A stretch of 64,000 nucleotides of DNA from Temnothorax longispinosus (GCF_030848805.1 NC_092358.1:17951297-18015296), one strand, 5' to 3'; positions 45,131 to 56,150 are shown, counted from the stretch's first letter. Translations and numbers: made by a program. The notes: generated from the letters alone by a model not told the origin.

Positions 45131-46386
45131 CTATGTCAACCGCCCCTCGTCGACGCGCCTCCGGCGAGTTCGTTTTCCGCCATCCTTACGATTTTTTATA
45201 CGACGATTGCCCTTGGCTCGCCGTGTCGCGTCTGGCCGAATTGTTATAACGTCCTTCGTACCTTCGGTGCGAGCTTTGTACTCGTATAATGAGACTACGA
45301 GTCTTTCTGACTCCGCACGCGTGACTCTTACAACGACGAACAGAAACGTAATGAACGCACGCTCGCTCAAGAAGACCCGAACTTCCGTGAAGAAACCGGA
45401 AGCCAGGCAGCGCTACCACCCGGTATAGCAGCGCCGTTCCGCGACACTATTTTGGGATATAACTAGGACCCACGTTGGTCCCGCTAGAGCCTTTCAGAGA
45501 CATAATTAGTGATTCAGTTATTCTAACAGATGGCAGCACACTACTGTTTCCTATCCTTATAAGCGGTATTTTGAACAATGGCCAACAATTCGGCATTTTG
45601 TCTCGCCAAATCGGCCCTGTCGTCGTTCGCATTTTGATTACGAGCTGGTTCGTTGCTCAGATTCAATATGTCTGATTACCTTCGCTCTCGTTTACTTGCA
45701 ATAAAGTATTGTCGTTCGACATCTCGTTCGATTCGTCGCGTTTGTTCGCGCCTCTACGTCTAATTAGATTCGCGTTCGCGTACAACGGTGTCTCTAATGG
45801 CAATCCCTGTGATCTGGTATTCGCTCTAACGGGTGTATGCTGTAGATTTGGCATACCCGATTCAAATTTCGATTTCGCCCTTCTACCACGTTTCTGGGTT
45901 TTCGGCCCCGTTTTTCTCACGTAGTTCAGGCCTGTATTCCTAACTCTCGCATTCGGCAATCACCTCTTTAGTGGGCTCGCGGAATGTCCGTACGTTATAG
46001 CCGCGTTTGTTATGATCGTTGGCGCCCCCGTTTTTTCTATGGAGAGCGTTACGGTCACGCGTACCCTGATACGCACGTTGTTTCGACAATCGCGCTGCTC
46101 TCGATTCGTGTGTCACCTTCAGCTTCGCGTTTACGGAATTCTTCAAACTTTTTTCTTCTTCAAAGTCTTCAATTTTTATCTTACGCTGTTTCGCAATCAC
46201 CGTTTTACGACTCGCGGAACGCCCGTACGTTATAGCCGCGTTGGTTACGATCGTTCGCGTTTCCGTTACGATCACGCGTACCCTGATACGCACGTGGTTA
46301 CGACGTTCGTTCGGTTCTCGGTGTGACTTTTCGCGTAAATTTATTTGCAATTCACCGTTTCGAATTTTTTCGAACAATGTAATCAC
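45131..46386 (-). pseudogene. Gag-like basic region, frameshifted, with internal duplication
   Basis: Several short Arg/Lys/Glu-rich frames (46386-45940, 45959-45663, 45370-45131) on the element strand. No clear capsid or CCHC knuckle remains. About 240 bp is tandemly duplicated: the segment CGTACGTTATAGCCGCG at 45991 recurs at 46228. Assignment to gag rests on position upstream of protease. Confidence 0.45.
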
Positions 46387-46389
46387 GTT

Positions 46390-48420
46390 TTTTATATTTT
46401 TAAATTGAGTCCTTTTGTCTCACCCGGTATGTGAGGCTGGTGTTTCTCGCGTCTCGCGATTTGTTCCCCACCTGGTATATCACGACTTGGATCGCCCCTT
46501 CAGCACCACCGTATATCCTTGTATAACGGGTGTCTGATTTGTAAATTTTTCGGAGATTTTATTTTCCCCTGATTTTCAAACTTATTCCTCCGCGCTTTCT
46601 ACTTTTATGTGCCGATTCGCGTGAAATATCCGTACCCTTTGAACGCAAATTGTTTATGACGCAGTTTATTGTTGCGACTTTACGTTATATATGGCGCACG
46701 TTGTTATGATATTTCTCGTACACGCGTACTATCGTAATTGCGCACCAGTATTATTCGCGCTCCACCATCAAGAATTTCATTTTAAACACAGTACCCTTTT
46801 TCACGATTCGCGCACCGTTTTACGTAAAACTTTTCTACCTTTATATGGCTTTATGCGTTTCGAACCACACCAGTCATGGTGGTTAACGCCGTACGTCCTA
46901 CACGAATGGTTTTGTCACGACACGTTTCACGTTTTTCGCGACTTCATGTCTTGATCGCACGTTGTTATTGCGTTCCCACACGGACCCTTTCGATTCTTTT
47001 CGCACGTCTAGGTTTGATCTGATTTCGTTTACTAAACGGATTGCTCGACGTTTTTGCAAAAAATCTCTGGATTTCTTTGCACACTATTCTTGTCGATCGT
47101 TTTCGTTCGTTCCGATACTCGATTCGATCACGTAACTCGCATCTATTAACGCAGTCCTGTCACGGTCGCCAGTTTTTGCGGTTTTTGCTTCCTTCCCGTG
47201 TGCCAGGCAAGCATCGATGCGTTTTTTAGGCGCTACGTTTCCGAGATTCCAGTTTTTACGCAATGAGCTCGTCACACGACCAAATCGTTACCGTTCCGAA
47301 TGTCCATCGATCTATCTACTCCCTATTCTACTGTGACCGTACGGAGGTGTGATGTTTCCCACGCTACGATTTATTGTGAATTTTTATGTCACCGACACGG
47401 TCGCCACTCGTATTTTTACCTACTAAACCGAGAAAGGATTCTAGATTCTAAGTACGAAATTGCCCCACCTTGTTCACGATGACCTCGCTGATTCCTCTCA
47501 ACCCTTTCATCCTCTGTTTCAGGTCTCCTCTGTGCCGTCGGGCTGCCACGTGGATCTTCCATGATGATGTCCTTGGGTTGTTTCGTGGATTTTCGCACCA
47601 TCTGCTTTTTTAACATCGGTTGTGCGAGTACTCGGTAGTCGGTTATGGTCGGCAATTGTCTCTGCTGCAGCTGCTCGTGCTCGGATGCAGCCGTCGGCTG
47701 CAAGGACTCCGGAATTTAGGTACATTGGTTCGACGGATAGCGAAGGAAAGGCTATCCGAGGGAGGGGGTAAAGGAAGACGTAACGAGATCTCTATGGTAT
47801 CTCGGGTTCACGCTGGAAGGGCGCGTGCCTCGAGTCGAATGCACTTTTCGGGAAAACTCTAGTCGTGGGTCAACGTCCAGAAGGGACGCTATTACGCCTA
47901 CTGAGAGTTTTCGTGCACTTGCGGTCCTGTTTTCGGTCAAGGATAATATCCCTATTACCGGGGATCGGACCTTGTGCGATTTAGAGAGGTAGTGAGGGGT
48001 GAGGTCTTATTTATAAATGAATAAACATTGAGTTTATTTTAATCAAATAATTAGAACATTTATTGTAAAAGAAATAGAACAAATATTTTTATAAATTAGA
48101 GAATCATTATTGTATGTAATAATACGTGGAAGTGTGGTGTGTGTGTGTGTGGATTGACATTTGTTCTGGTACAAATTCGGAAGATCGAGGAGGATTTTTA
48201 TAAAGATCGATATTCTGCTCGTCAACGATACATTTGGTGAGTAGATTGTAAAGAATAAGTGTTGACTATGTATGTGTGAATATATAAAAACGAGGGTTCA
48301 AACATTAATTTGGTAACATAGTTATCGGAATAAAATATTTAAATTTATTCTAGAGAAATAGTTATAAATTGATGATTACGTAAGGGGCTATGATTACGAT
48401 ACAATGGTTGATTAGCGATT
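46390..48420. other. Moderately GC-rich DNA, probable retroelement remains
   Basis: No frame has a recognisable domain. A minus-strand frame at 47416-47703 is Gln/Glu/Arg-rich and follows M-start sequence at 47725 in another frame. It may be a gag or regulatory remnant. A (GT)n tract lies near 48138. One copy of the 25-bp direct repeat sits at 47332-47356. No LTR boundaries were found. Confidence 0.35.
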
Positions 48421-48422
48421 AG

Positions 48423-48902
48423 TTATAAATTTATACATTCATATACTATTTCTATAGTAGGGGATGGGGAACGCGGGGAAGATTCCTCGAGTACTTCGAT
48501 ACTCGAGTCGGAAAAGAAGGGAGAGGGTGATCGGTCACGATAGAGGGTGGTGGAACTAGAAGGGGAAGGAATTCCGTCGAAAGGAACAGGGGAGAAGTTG
48601 CAGGGTGATCTCTCCCGGAACTCCGCAAGTTCCTCGGAAGGAACCGGAGAGTAGGAAGGTTCAAAAAGGGGGAAAGATTCTGGGGTATCGGGGAACACCC
48701 GATACGCAAGGGAACAACAGGCAGATGAGGAAGATCGGGAAGAGGGAGAATCGGGGATAGCGAGTTCGATATGCGGAGACCGTTCGCGTCTTAGAAATGA
48801 AGCTAGGAGCTGTCGCTCCACTATGCGGGCGCGCCTGTTCCGAATTAGCCGATTGCGGATAGTTATTCCCAAAGACTTGCGGCGGTGAATTTTCGACTTC
48901 AC
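48423..48902 (-). CDS. Hypothetical 159-residue Ser/Pro/Glu-rich protein
   Basis: Complete frame from ATG at 48902. The N-terminus is very basic (KSKIHRRKSLGITIRNRLIR), like a nuclear-localisation or nucleic-acid-binding stretch. The remainder is rich in Ser, Pro and acidic residues (SPSSRSSSSACC, ERSPSPFFSDSSIEVLEESS) and probably disordered. No stop or frameshift. It lies 104 bp from an assembly gap, so its promoter or an upstream exon may be missing. It could be an accessory protein of a nearby retroelement or a chance frame in GC-rich DNA. Confidence 0.35.
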   Translation of the reverse strand: MKSKIHRRKSLGITIRNRLIRNRRARIVERQLLASFLRRERSPHIELAIPDSPSSRSSSSACCSLAYRVFPDTPESFPLFEPSYSPVPSEELAEFRERSPCNFSPVPFDGIPSPSSSTTLYRDRSPSPFFSDSSIEVLEESSPRSPSPTIEIVYECINL

Positions 48903-49006
48903 TAAAATTATTTTATGATTTTGAATTCGAAAAAAGAGGGAGTTTTAAAGACGATTTTATTAACTTATATATATAAATATATATATGTGTTTTCGTGTAT
49001 GGTATC

Positions 49007-49506
49007 NNNNNNNNNNNNNNNNNNNNNNNNNNNNNNNNNNNNNNNNNNNNNNNNNNNNNNNNNNNNNNNNNNNNNNNNNNNNNNNNNNNNNNNNNNNNNN
49101 NNNNNNNNNNNNNNNNNNNNNNNNNNNNNNNNNNNNNNNNNNNNNNNNNNNNNNNNNNNNNNNNNNNNNNNNNNNNNNNNNNNNNNNNNNNNNNNNNNNN
49201 NNNNNNNNNNNNNNNNNNNNNNNNNNNNNNNNNNNNNNNNNNNNNNNNNNNNNNNNNNNNNNNNNNNNNNNNNNNNNNNNNNNNNNNNNNNNNNNNNNNN
49301 NNNNNNNNNNNNNNNNNNNNNNNNNNNNNNNNNNNNNNNNNNNNNNNNNNNNNNNNNNNNNNNNNNNNNNNNNNNNNNNNNNNNNNNNNNNNNNNNNNNN
49401 NNNNNNNNNNNNNNNNNNNNNNNNNNNNNNNNNNNNNNNNNNNNNNNNNNNNNNNNNNNNNNNNNNNNNNNNNNNNNNNNNNNNNNNNNNNNNNNNNNNN
49501 NNNNNN
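49007..49506. other. Assembly gap of 500 N
   Basis: Exactly 500 undetermined bases, a typical fixed-size scaffold gap. True length unknown. TA-rich repeats border both sides, which probably caused the break. Confidence 0.98.
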
Positions 49507-49889
49507 TCATATATATATATATAATATGTATGGCTATGTGATCATATTATATTTTCTCAGATTGGACAGAATGAAACGACGAGCAAGCAGGAATACAAAT
49601 CAGCCAGCGCGTTTTGCAGATATGGTCCCATTTGATGAGTTCACTTCATCTGAGAACGAGCCACCTATTAGCCGAAGGCGTTTATTGGCCTACTCAGGAC
49701 CTATTAAGGATGATATTCAACAACTCAAATCATCATTGACTGGTCGTTCTTTCTTAAAACGACCGAAACAGTACATATTCAAAACACCCTTACGTCAAAA
49801 CAGTCATTGTCACAACCTTTACTAAAAGTTAATTCTTCCTCTCATTGTAAATTTCCTTTGACCAAGTCAGTTTCACATAGCAACCGTTC

Positions 49890-50430
49890 TCAGACTCCAC
49901 ATTCACCACTTGACCGCACTGATCATGTAAATTCTCACAGGAATCGTTCTCAGACTTCACATTCACCACTTGACCGCACTGCCCATGTAGATTCTCACAG
50001 GAATCGTTCTCAGACTCCAAATTCATTACCTGACCGCACTGCCCAAATAGATTCCCACAGGAACCATTCTCCGACTTCACATTTATCACCTGATTGAACT
50101 GCCGATATAGATTCTTACAGAAATCGTTCTCAGACTCCACATTCACCATTTGACCGCACTGCTCATGTAGATTCTCACAGGAATCGTTCTCAGACTCCAA
50201 ATTCATCACCTGACCGCACTGCCCAAATGGATTCCCACAGGAACCATTCTCCGACTTCACATTCATCACTTGACTGAACTGATCATATGGATTCTCACAG
50301 GAATCGTTCTCAGACTCCACATTCACCACTTGACCGCACTGCCCATGTAGATTCTCACAGGAACCGTTCTCTGACTCTACATTCATCACCTGACCGCATT
50401 GCCCATGTAGATTCTCATATTAACCGTGCC
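49890..50430 (+). repeat. 60-bp coding minisatellite in DUF4806 exon 1
   Basis: Nine copies of a 60-bp unit encoding a 20-residue repeat (DRTAHVDSHRNRSQTPHSPL and variants). Two copies carry in-frame TGA codons. The polar Ser/His/Arg repeats would be a disordered linker before the DUF4806 domain. Confidence 0.85.
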
Positions 50431-50732
50431 TCACAGAATAAACGCCAAACTACCTCCTACTGTAGCAACCGTTCCACTGATAACGATGACGATCTGTTTC
50501 TAATTCAAAGGAATATTCAGTAAGAATATTATGTTATTTATTGAATATTGCATTGTGTACTGCATTATGTAAAGAAACTTTTTTTTTAAACTTGTTAATG
50601 TTATTATGTTATTGTAGGGACATTATAAGGCACTTACAAGATCTGCCGAAAAGGATTACTGATCAACTCGGGTAAGTTTGTATAACAGTCGATAATTATA
50701 TATATAGGTACAATATATGTATATATATATAT

Positions 50733-51609
50733 ACAGGGTGTATCATTTTAAGTGATTCAGCTGAATATCTCTTAAAGTAAAAAAGATTGGAAAAATTGTT
50801 TCAAACAAAAGTTGTTTGGTTTCAAGGGGTACATAAGATGGTGTCATTAGTTTCACCTTAAATAGTTGCTTGAAGGTCACGTAAAGGTCACCTTCAATTT
50901 TTTAAATAGAACCACCTACTTTTTATTACATATTCTTGTAGCTTATCTCGAGGGCTTTCCAAAACACTATAAGAAAGTATTTTTTCATTAAGAACTTTTG
51001 GAATTATAAGGCTTGAAAATTCTAGTATTTTGACATAAAATACAAAATATCTTGTAAAACATTAAGTTTGCGGTAATGTTACCTTAATACTTTTATGCAC
51101 AGAATAATGAGACGAATCACGTGGTATAAAAAAAAGCATAGTTCCTTTAAGAAAAAATATGTAATTTGCAACACGCATCTGCATACTTTTTCTTAAAAAC
51201 AACTGTTTTTTTTTCATATCAATTGATTCGTCTCATTATTCTATGCATAAAAGTATTAAGGTAACATTACCGCAAACTTAATGTTTTACAAGATATTTTG
51301 TATTTTATGTCAAAATACTAGAACTTTCAAGCCTTATAATTCCAAAGTTCTTAATGAAAAATATTTTCTTATAGTGTTTTGGAAAGCTCTTGAGATAAGC
51401 TACAAGAATATGTAATAAAAAGTAGGTAGTTCTATTTAAAAAAATGAAGGTGACCTTTACGTGACCTTCAAGCAACTATTAAGGTAAAACTAAATGACAC
51501 CATCTTATGTACCCCTTGAAACCATACAACTTTGGTCTGGAACATTTTTTCCAATCTCTTTTACTTTAAGAGATATTCAGCTGAATCACTTAAAATGATA
51601 CACCTTGTA
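50733..51609. mobile_element. 877-bp foldback MITE in a DUF4806 intron
   Basis: Two inverted arms of about 430 bp. Termini ACAGGGTGTATCATTTTAAG and the near-complement ending CACCTTGT adjoin (TA)n on both sides, as for the 4.4-kb mariner palindrome. Consistent with a non-autonomous Tc1/mariner-type element inserted at TA, splitting intron 2 of the DUF4806 gene. No coding capacity. Confidence 0.8.
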
Positions 51610-52554
51610 TATATATATAATATTATTATATATATATATATATATATAATCTATATATATATATATTATATATATATTATTTATGAAACATCATGTATAT
51701 TTTTAATCATCATGTATATTTTTCCATAATTAAAGATGAAGTACGAAAGGTGATCAAGGCTGCTCTTGCACAAAATGGCAAGGTCCCGTGCAAGCCAACA
51801 TGCCTTCCTCTTAAGACTGCAGAAGACATAAAAAAATTCGACAGACTGCTAAACGAAGAGTATGACAATGTTGTGAGTAAAAAACATTTATGCAATTATA
51901 TACATATCTAATGATGTAATAATAACTTAGGCTATTACTTTTTCCATTCTTTGCTCTTATGGAATATGCTGTTTAGTATAGAATAAAACTCAAATTTTAA
52001 AATTGAATAACGTATAATATTTATAAACATATTCCCTCGTGAGCAACATTTATTCATAAAGCCTTTGTGAACACCAAAGAATTCATGTAACTTTGCTTCA
52101 CAAATATTGAATTGATTATTTTCCTTTGAATGATACTATTCTGTAACAAAAACTAAATAAAACTACTTAAAAAAAAAAAAAACAACTTTTGAATGGCTCC
52201 TAAAGTAAAATAGATGTTATTGCATCCGGCAGTTAAATTTATGGATTATAAATTTGCATTTTGGAGATTAGATAGCTTCCCTCGCCCTAAACCGAGTTTA
52301 GCGAGTTAAACTTCGGTTAATGCTGTGGAACGGTACCTCAGTTATAAAAATCATTGAATAAGTATTATAATGAAGTTATTCTGTTTGATTATTGCAGGTA
52401 AAGTATCTTAGCCACGTTGGTGGATGGACAGCACGTAGCTGTGCCAATGCTATGTTAAAGGAAGCCGCAAATGACGAGGTCTTTCATAACTTTACTTTTA
52501 CGGGTTACAAAGGAAAGAATGTTTCAAAGGAATGAAGATAATAACATGCTTAAT

Positions 52555-52875
52555 CCAGGGGATTTGATGGGTGACCCAAATTTTTAAATGCCGTTGCCGG
52601 CCTTGCCGGCAATGCACCAGCAGCAACAGCAGTTCCAACAGCTTCTGGATCAGCTCCACCAGCAGCCGCAACAGCTGTTGTATCAGCAAAACAGGGTGCA
52701 TCAGAAACCAAACAATCAAGCTGTTCATAATATGATCCGAAATTTACAGCGGCAACAGCAACAGCAACACCAACAACTGGAGCAGCGCATAGATCAGCTC
52801 CAGAATATGTTGCTGACGGTGCAGAATGCGGTGCTGCTGTCGCAGCTGCATCCAAGTCGGCGCCATCGCCGTTAG
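52555..52875 (+). pseudogene. Gln-rich frame between the two genes
   Basis: About 95 codons from ATG at 52588 (MPLPALPAMHQQQQQFQQLL, then QRQQQQQHQQLEQRIDQLQN). It could be the N-terminal coiled coil of the transposase-like gene downstream or the tail of the DUF4806 gene. The complementary strand is also open, a by-product of CAG-like repeats. Confidence 0.4.
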
Positions 52876-52939
52876 TAATCATGATTACTATACAAAAGTC
52901 ATTACGAACTTTATTTAGTCCAAACTTTGGCGTGAGAAA

Positions 52940-55250
52940 AGAAAAAGCTTTGAAGATGACGCTATCGTTTTCCCATTGTTTGTATATTATGATGACTGGG
53001 AAGTGAACAATCCATTAGGATCTCATTGTATTGCTCTTGGAAGAGTATATTGTTACATACCATGTTTGCCACCTGAAAATGTGTATCTCAGTTGGAAAAT
53101 AGTTTTTTGACTCTCCTGTTTAACACAGAAGATCGTAAAGAATTTGGAAATAAACGTACATTCGCACCTTTAACTAAGAAATTAAATTTTTTTAAAACAA
53201 ATCAGAATAACAATTACTGTTAATGGAAATCTTCATAAAATTTTGTATTAAGTTTACTACTGGGCGATAACTTGAGCCTTCATGCTATGTGTGAATTTGC
53301 TGAAAGTTTCCGGGCTAACTATACATGTAGATTTTGCAAAATTTATCGTACTAATTCTGAGACTACTTGCCTTGAAAACAAATCTGTTTTGAGAACACGT
53401 GCATCGCATAATATGGATCTAGCTTTAGCAAACTGTTCACTCAGTAGAATCAAAGAAGAGTGTGTCTTCAATGCAATTACTTCATTTCACGTTATAGACA
53501 ATACTTATGTTGATATCATGCATGATGTTCTAAAAGGTATCGCTCACTACGATATGATTCCCATAACAAATCATTTTATTGAGATCGGTGATTTTACTTT
53601 ATCAAGTCTCAATTATAGCTTGCAAATGTTTGATTACGGTCCTAATGTACAAAACAAACCACCTTGTATCGCAAATAACTTTACAACAAAAAGCAAATTT
53701 AAAATGACAGCCTCAGAAATGTTAATTTTTTTGTAAACTTTTTGGGGTAATTATTGGACATAATGTGAAATCATATAATAACCCTGTAACGATGCGCCCC
53801 TTACGCCAAGGCATCGTCCCCGGCCACCACCCGCCGGATGCCGCCCGACCGATCCTCCGTCGGGCGAGGACAGGGCGCGGTGCGCCCACAATTTTTAATC
53901 TTTTGAAACGCACCGTGTGCGCGGGAAATCCGCCGCACCGGTGCCTTCCCGCACGACGCCGACGAGCGCCGAAGCGAGCCGATCCTCGCCGAAGCGAGCA
54001 CACGGGATCGCGCCGCTCCCACCACCACGCCATCGCCTGACGATCGGCCTCTCTCCTGCCAAGCTCGCCGCGCCGAGCGGTATAAAAAGCCGGCGCGCTC
54101 GACGAAACGACACTTCGTCGCTACCACGGCTCTCCGCTACTCCTGACGAAGCCTACCTTCCAGATCCTAGGGCGACACGCAAAATGAGGTCCAGCGTTTG
54201 GGCCTCTACTGAGGGTTCTCAGAGTGTCTCCGAGCTCCCTCATACTTACCCCGACGGCCACGGCACCGCGCGGTCGAGCGTGCTCGGCCTCGTAGCGAGG
54301 GTTCTCGCGACCGTAACCCCGGGATTCCGCAATCCTCCGTGTACATATCGCGCTCCCGCCCACTCAATATACCGCACCGGGTGCACCCGCACCACGGTGC
54401 CGCGCCGCGACCGTAGAGTGCTATACCTCCACGTTCATCGTACTCTCCGTAAGCGCGTTCCGTTCGTATATAATATACCGCGTTTCATTATTTCCTGTAG
54501 GCCGCCCAGTGCACCGGCACTGTCGATTATTCGTATATGATATCTGTAACCGCGTTCCGTCCGTATATAATATACCGCGTTTCAGTATTTCCTGTATGCA
54601 GCCCAGTGCACCGGCACTGTCGATCGTTATTCGTAAATGATCTCTGTAACCGCGTCCCGTTCGTATGTAATATGCCGCGCTTCGTTATTTTCTCGTAAGA
54701 TACTGCGATGAACTCCGTTCGTATGTAATATACCGCGCTTCGTTATTTTCTTGTAATATACTTTGTATACCGCATCTCGAGTTGAATAAAGTAAAGGAAT
54801 ACGTGTGTATCGCAAACTGACTACTGTCTCTGGGCCTTTCATCGAACTCCCGATCCAGTAAACAAGGCCGCGTTCGATATAAAGTCAGGCCGTTACAACC
54901 CATTTTGGAAATTGTACTTATTATTAAAAGAAATAATTGAATTTGTCTTTAGTAGATCAATGTCACAGAATGCTGCTACAGCATTTAAAACATTAGTGGA
55001 AGAACATAATCAATATATGAAATGCACAAAACAGCATTTGAAACCAAAACATCATAACCTCATTCACTATGCAAGAGTCATGATGCAATGTGGACCACTT
55101 GTTTCCTGATCTGTGATTAGACTTGACTTCCATTTACCAAAAATTTTATTTTACTGTACAAATTATTTGTTTAAATGTTATTATAATTATAAATTTTTCT
55201 TTTTTTTCTACAGTTGAATGTATAATTTAACTCTGGGATCTAATCTACTC
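52940..55250 (+). pseudogene. Decayed transposase-like gene split by a solo LTR
   Basis: In different frames: VFPLFVYYDDWEVNNPLGSH (about 52965), then CLPPENVYLSWKIVF, then from 53272 a 154-codon frame with CRFCKIYRT and YVDIMHDVLKGIAHYDMIP. After the LTR (53785-54897) the same protein resumes with AFKTLVEEHNQYMKC and LKPKHHNLIHYARVM. The order DDxE-like/NPLGSH, CRFC, DIMHDxxxG and LKPKHHNxxHY matches a widespread family of uncharacterised animal proteins that I believe are transposon-derived, with motif resemblance to TNP2-type proteins. The superfamily assignment is inference. Multiple frameshifts. Confidence 0.55.
53785..54897 (+). mobile_element. Solo LTR, 1113 bp, same family as 27054-32553
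   Basis: Starts TGTAACG and ends CGTTACA, with target duplication ACCC at 53781-53784 and 54898-54901. It contains a TATA-like TATAAAAAG at 54081, an AATAAA at 54785 and about three copies of a roughly 97-bp internal repeat (54478-54760, with GCACCGGCACTGTCGAT). Its first 180 bp align with the LTRs starting at 32553 and 37173 on the minus strand. It interrupts the transposase-like gene. Confidence 0.88.
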
Positions 55251-55446
55251 GCAGTTATCTCTTGTAGATACAAATAAATGTAGCAATTACTGGTAAACTA
55301 GTGATCTATAGATACATCAGAATAGGATAAGGTATAACGAGAGCGGTCATGGGCGCGATTTAGCTGTTACTTTATTTTAAAGCGCCTCTATGTCCATGAA
55401 ATGCGGACATTGAAGTACGTAGCTAACATTCATGAATCCCGTAGGT
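55251..55446. other. Short intergenic stretch, nothing identified
   Basis: No feature could be supported here. The right end of the transposase-like element was not located. Confidence 0.35.
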
Positions 55447-55566
55447 AATGTCCACGAATTTGTGGTTCTCTTTCGTGCTATGTTCACGATTTTTTTGTTC
55501 TTTTCGGAAGAGAACCAAATAATCGTGGACATAAGAAAGAAGAGAACCACAAAGTCGTGGATATTA
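55447..55566. repeat. Nested foldback, 120 bp
   Basis: Outer arms AATGTCCACGAATTTGTGGT and near-complement. An inner pair repeats the same theme (TTCACGATTTTTTTGTTCT and complement). Non-coding MITE-like structure. Confidence 0.6.
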
Positions 55567-55609
55567 CAGGCTCGTGGCGCAGAGAGATGTGTGCTGGTTT
55601 ATAAGTGAA

Positions 55610-56018
55610 GGGCCAGTGCAGGTAGCCATTGCCGTAGCGTCTTACAATTTACGTGAAAGTCTTACGTTAGTGCTGGTCTACAACCTTGCTTTAAAGGGTA
55701 TTTAAGCTCTAAGCCGTAAGAAATTGACCAATCACAGTCGAATATTCTCCTCAAATTCCATTGTGATTGGTCAATTTCTTACGGCTTAGAGCTTAAATAT
55801 CTTTTAAAGCAAGGCAAGGTTGTAGACCAGCACTTATGCGACATGTAAACTAATCTTACGGCAACGTACAAAGAAAAACGTAACGTAACGTACGTAACGT
55901 AAGACTAGTTACGTTACATTTTTCTTTCTGCGTTGCCGTAAGATCAGCTTATGTTCACGTAACCTCAAGATTTTCACGTAAGGCTTAAGACGCTACGGCA
56001 ATGTACGTGCGCTGGCCC
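55610..56018. mobile_element. Composite foldback element with nested MITEs
   Basis: Terminal inverted repeats contain GGGCCAG and CATTGCCGTAGCGTCTTA (left 55610-55645, right about 55984-56018). Inside are a 164-bp MITE (55670-55833) and a further palindrome of GTAACGTAACG strings (about 55853-55951). The outer target duplication is unclear. Confidence 0.6.
55670..55833. mobile_element. Harbinger/Tourist-like MITE, TTA duplication
   Basis: Near-perfect palindrome starting GTGCTGGTCTACAACCTTGC, with TTA directly outside both ends (55667-55669 and 55834-55836). A 3-bp TTA duplication fits PIF/Harbinger non-autonomous elements. A Harbinger transposase pseudogene lies at 15617, though no sequence link between them was seen. 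Confidence 0.7.
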
Positions 56019-56150
56019 ATAAAGCCGGAAAATCCGAGTTCAAATCCGACCAAAAAAATTGTTGGTTTTTATTCAATCGCCACCTCTCGGAAGCAGGAAT
56101 AGCAACCCACCGAAAGTATCTTGCCTAGCTCTGCCCTCTCTATATTTGGA
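56019..56150 (+). repeat. SINE fragment related to 17540-17688
   Basis: A degenerate B-box (GAGTTCAAATCCGACC) is followed by TTTTATTCAATCGCC and CCTCTCGGAAG, then CCACCGAAAGTATCTTGCC, matching the body of the SINE at 17540-17688. Confidence 0.55.

Larger units (their letters stand above)
42829..46386 (-). mobile_element. Internally deleted Ty3/gypsy-type gag-pol block
   Basis: In transcription order: gag-like basic region (46386-45131), retroviral-type protease (44743-44540) and a pol remnant (44535-42829) lacking the reverse transcriptase palm and most of the integrase core. A 25-bp direct repeat (TGTGACCGTACGGAGGTGTG plus five bases) lies at 42835-42859 and 47332-47356. Otherwise no LTR pair was found. 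The block cannot replicate by itself. Confidence 0.7.
49571..52515 (+). pseudogene. DUF4806-domain gene, probably pseudogenised
   Basis: Exon 1 (from ATG at 49571, MKRRASRNTNQPARFADMVP) leads after a one-base frame loss near 49800 into a 20-residue repeat region and ends at a GTAAGA donor (about 50520). Exon 2 is 50618-50671 (DIIRHLQDLPKRITDQL). Exon 3 is about 51736-51872 (CLPLKTAEDIKKFDRLLNEE). Exon 4 starts at 52398 (VKYLSHVGGWTARSCANAML, then FTFTGYKGKNVSKE and a stop). The LPLKT, YLSHVGG and TGYKGK strings match DUF4806, a domain common in multicopy insect and hydra genes of unknown function. Two TGA codons in the repeats arose from CGC-like arginine codons. Phase does not join perfectly between exons 2 and 3. 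Confidence 0.7.

Noticed and set aside
48915..49825. Open frames running through the N gap
   Set aside because: They are only open because the 500 undetermined bases contain no stop codons.
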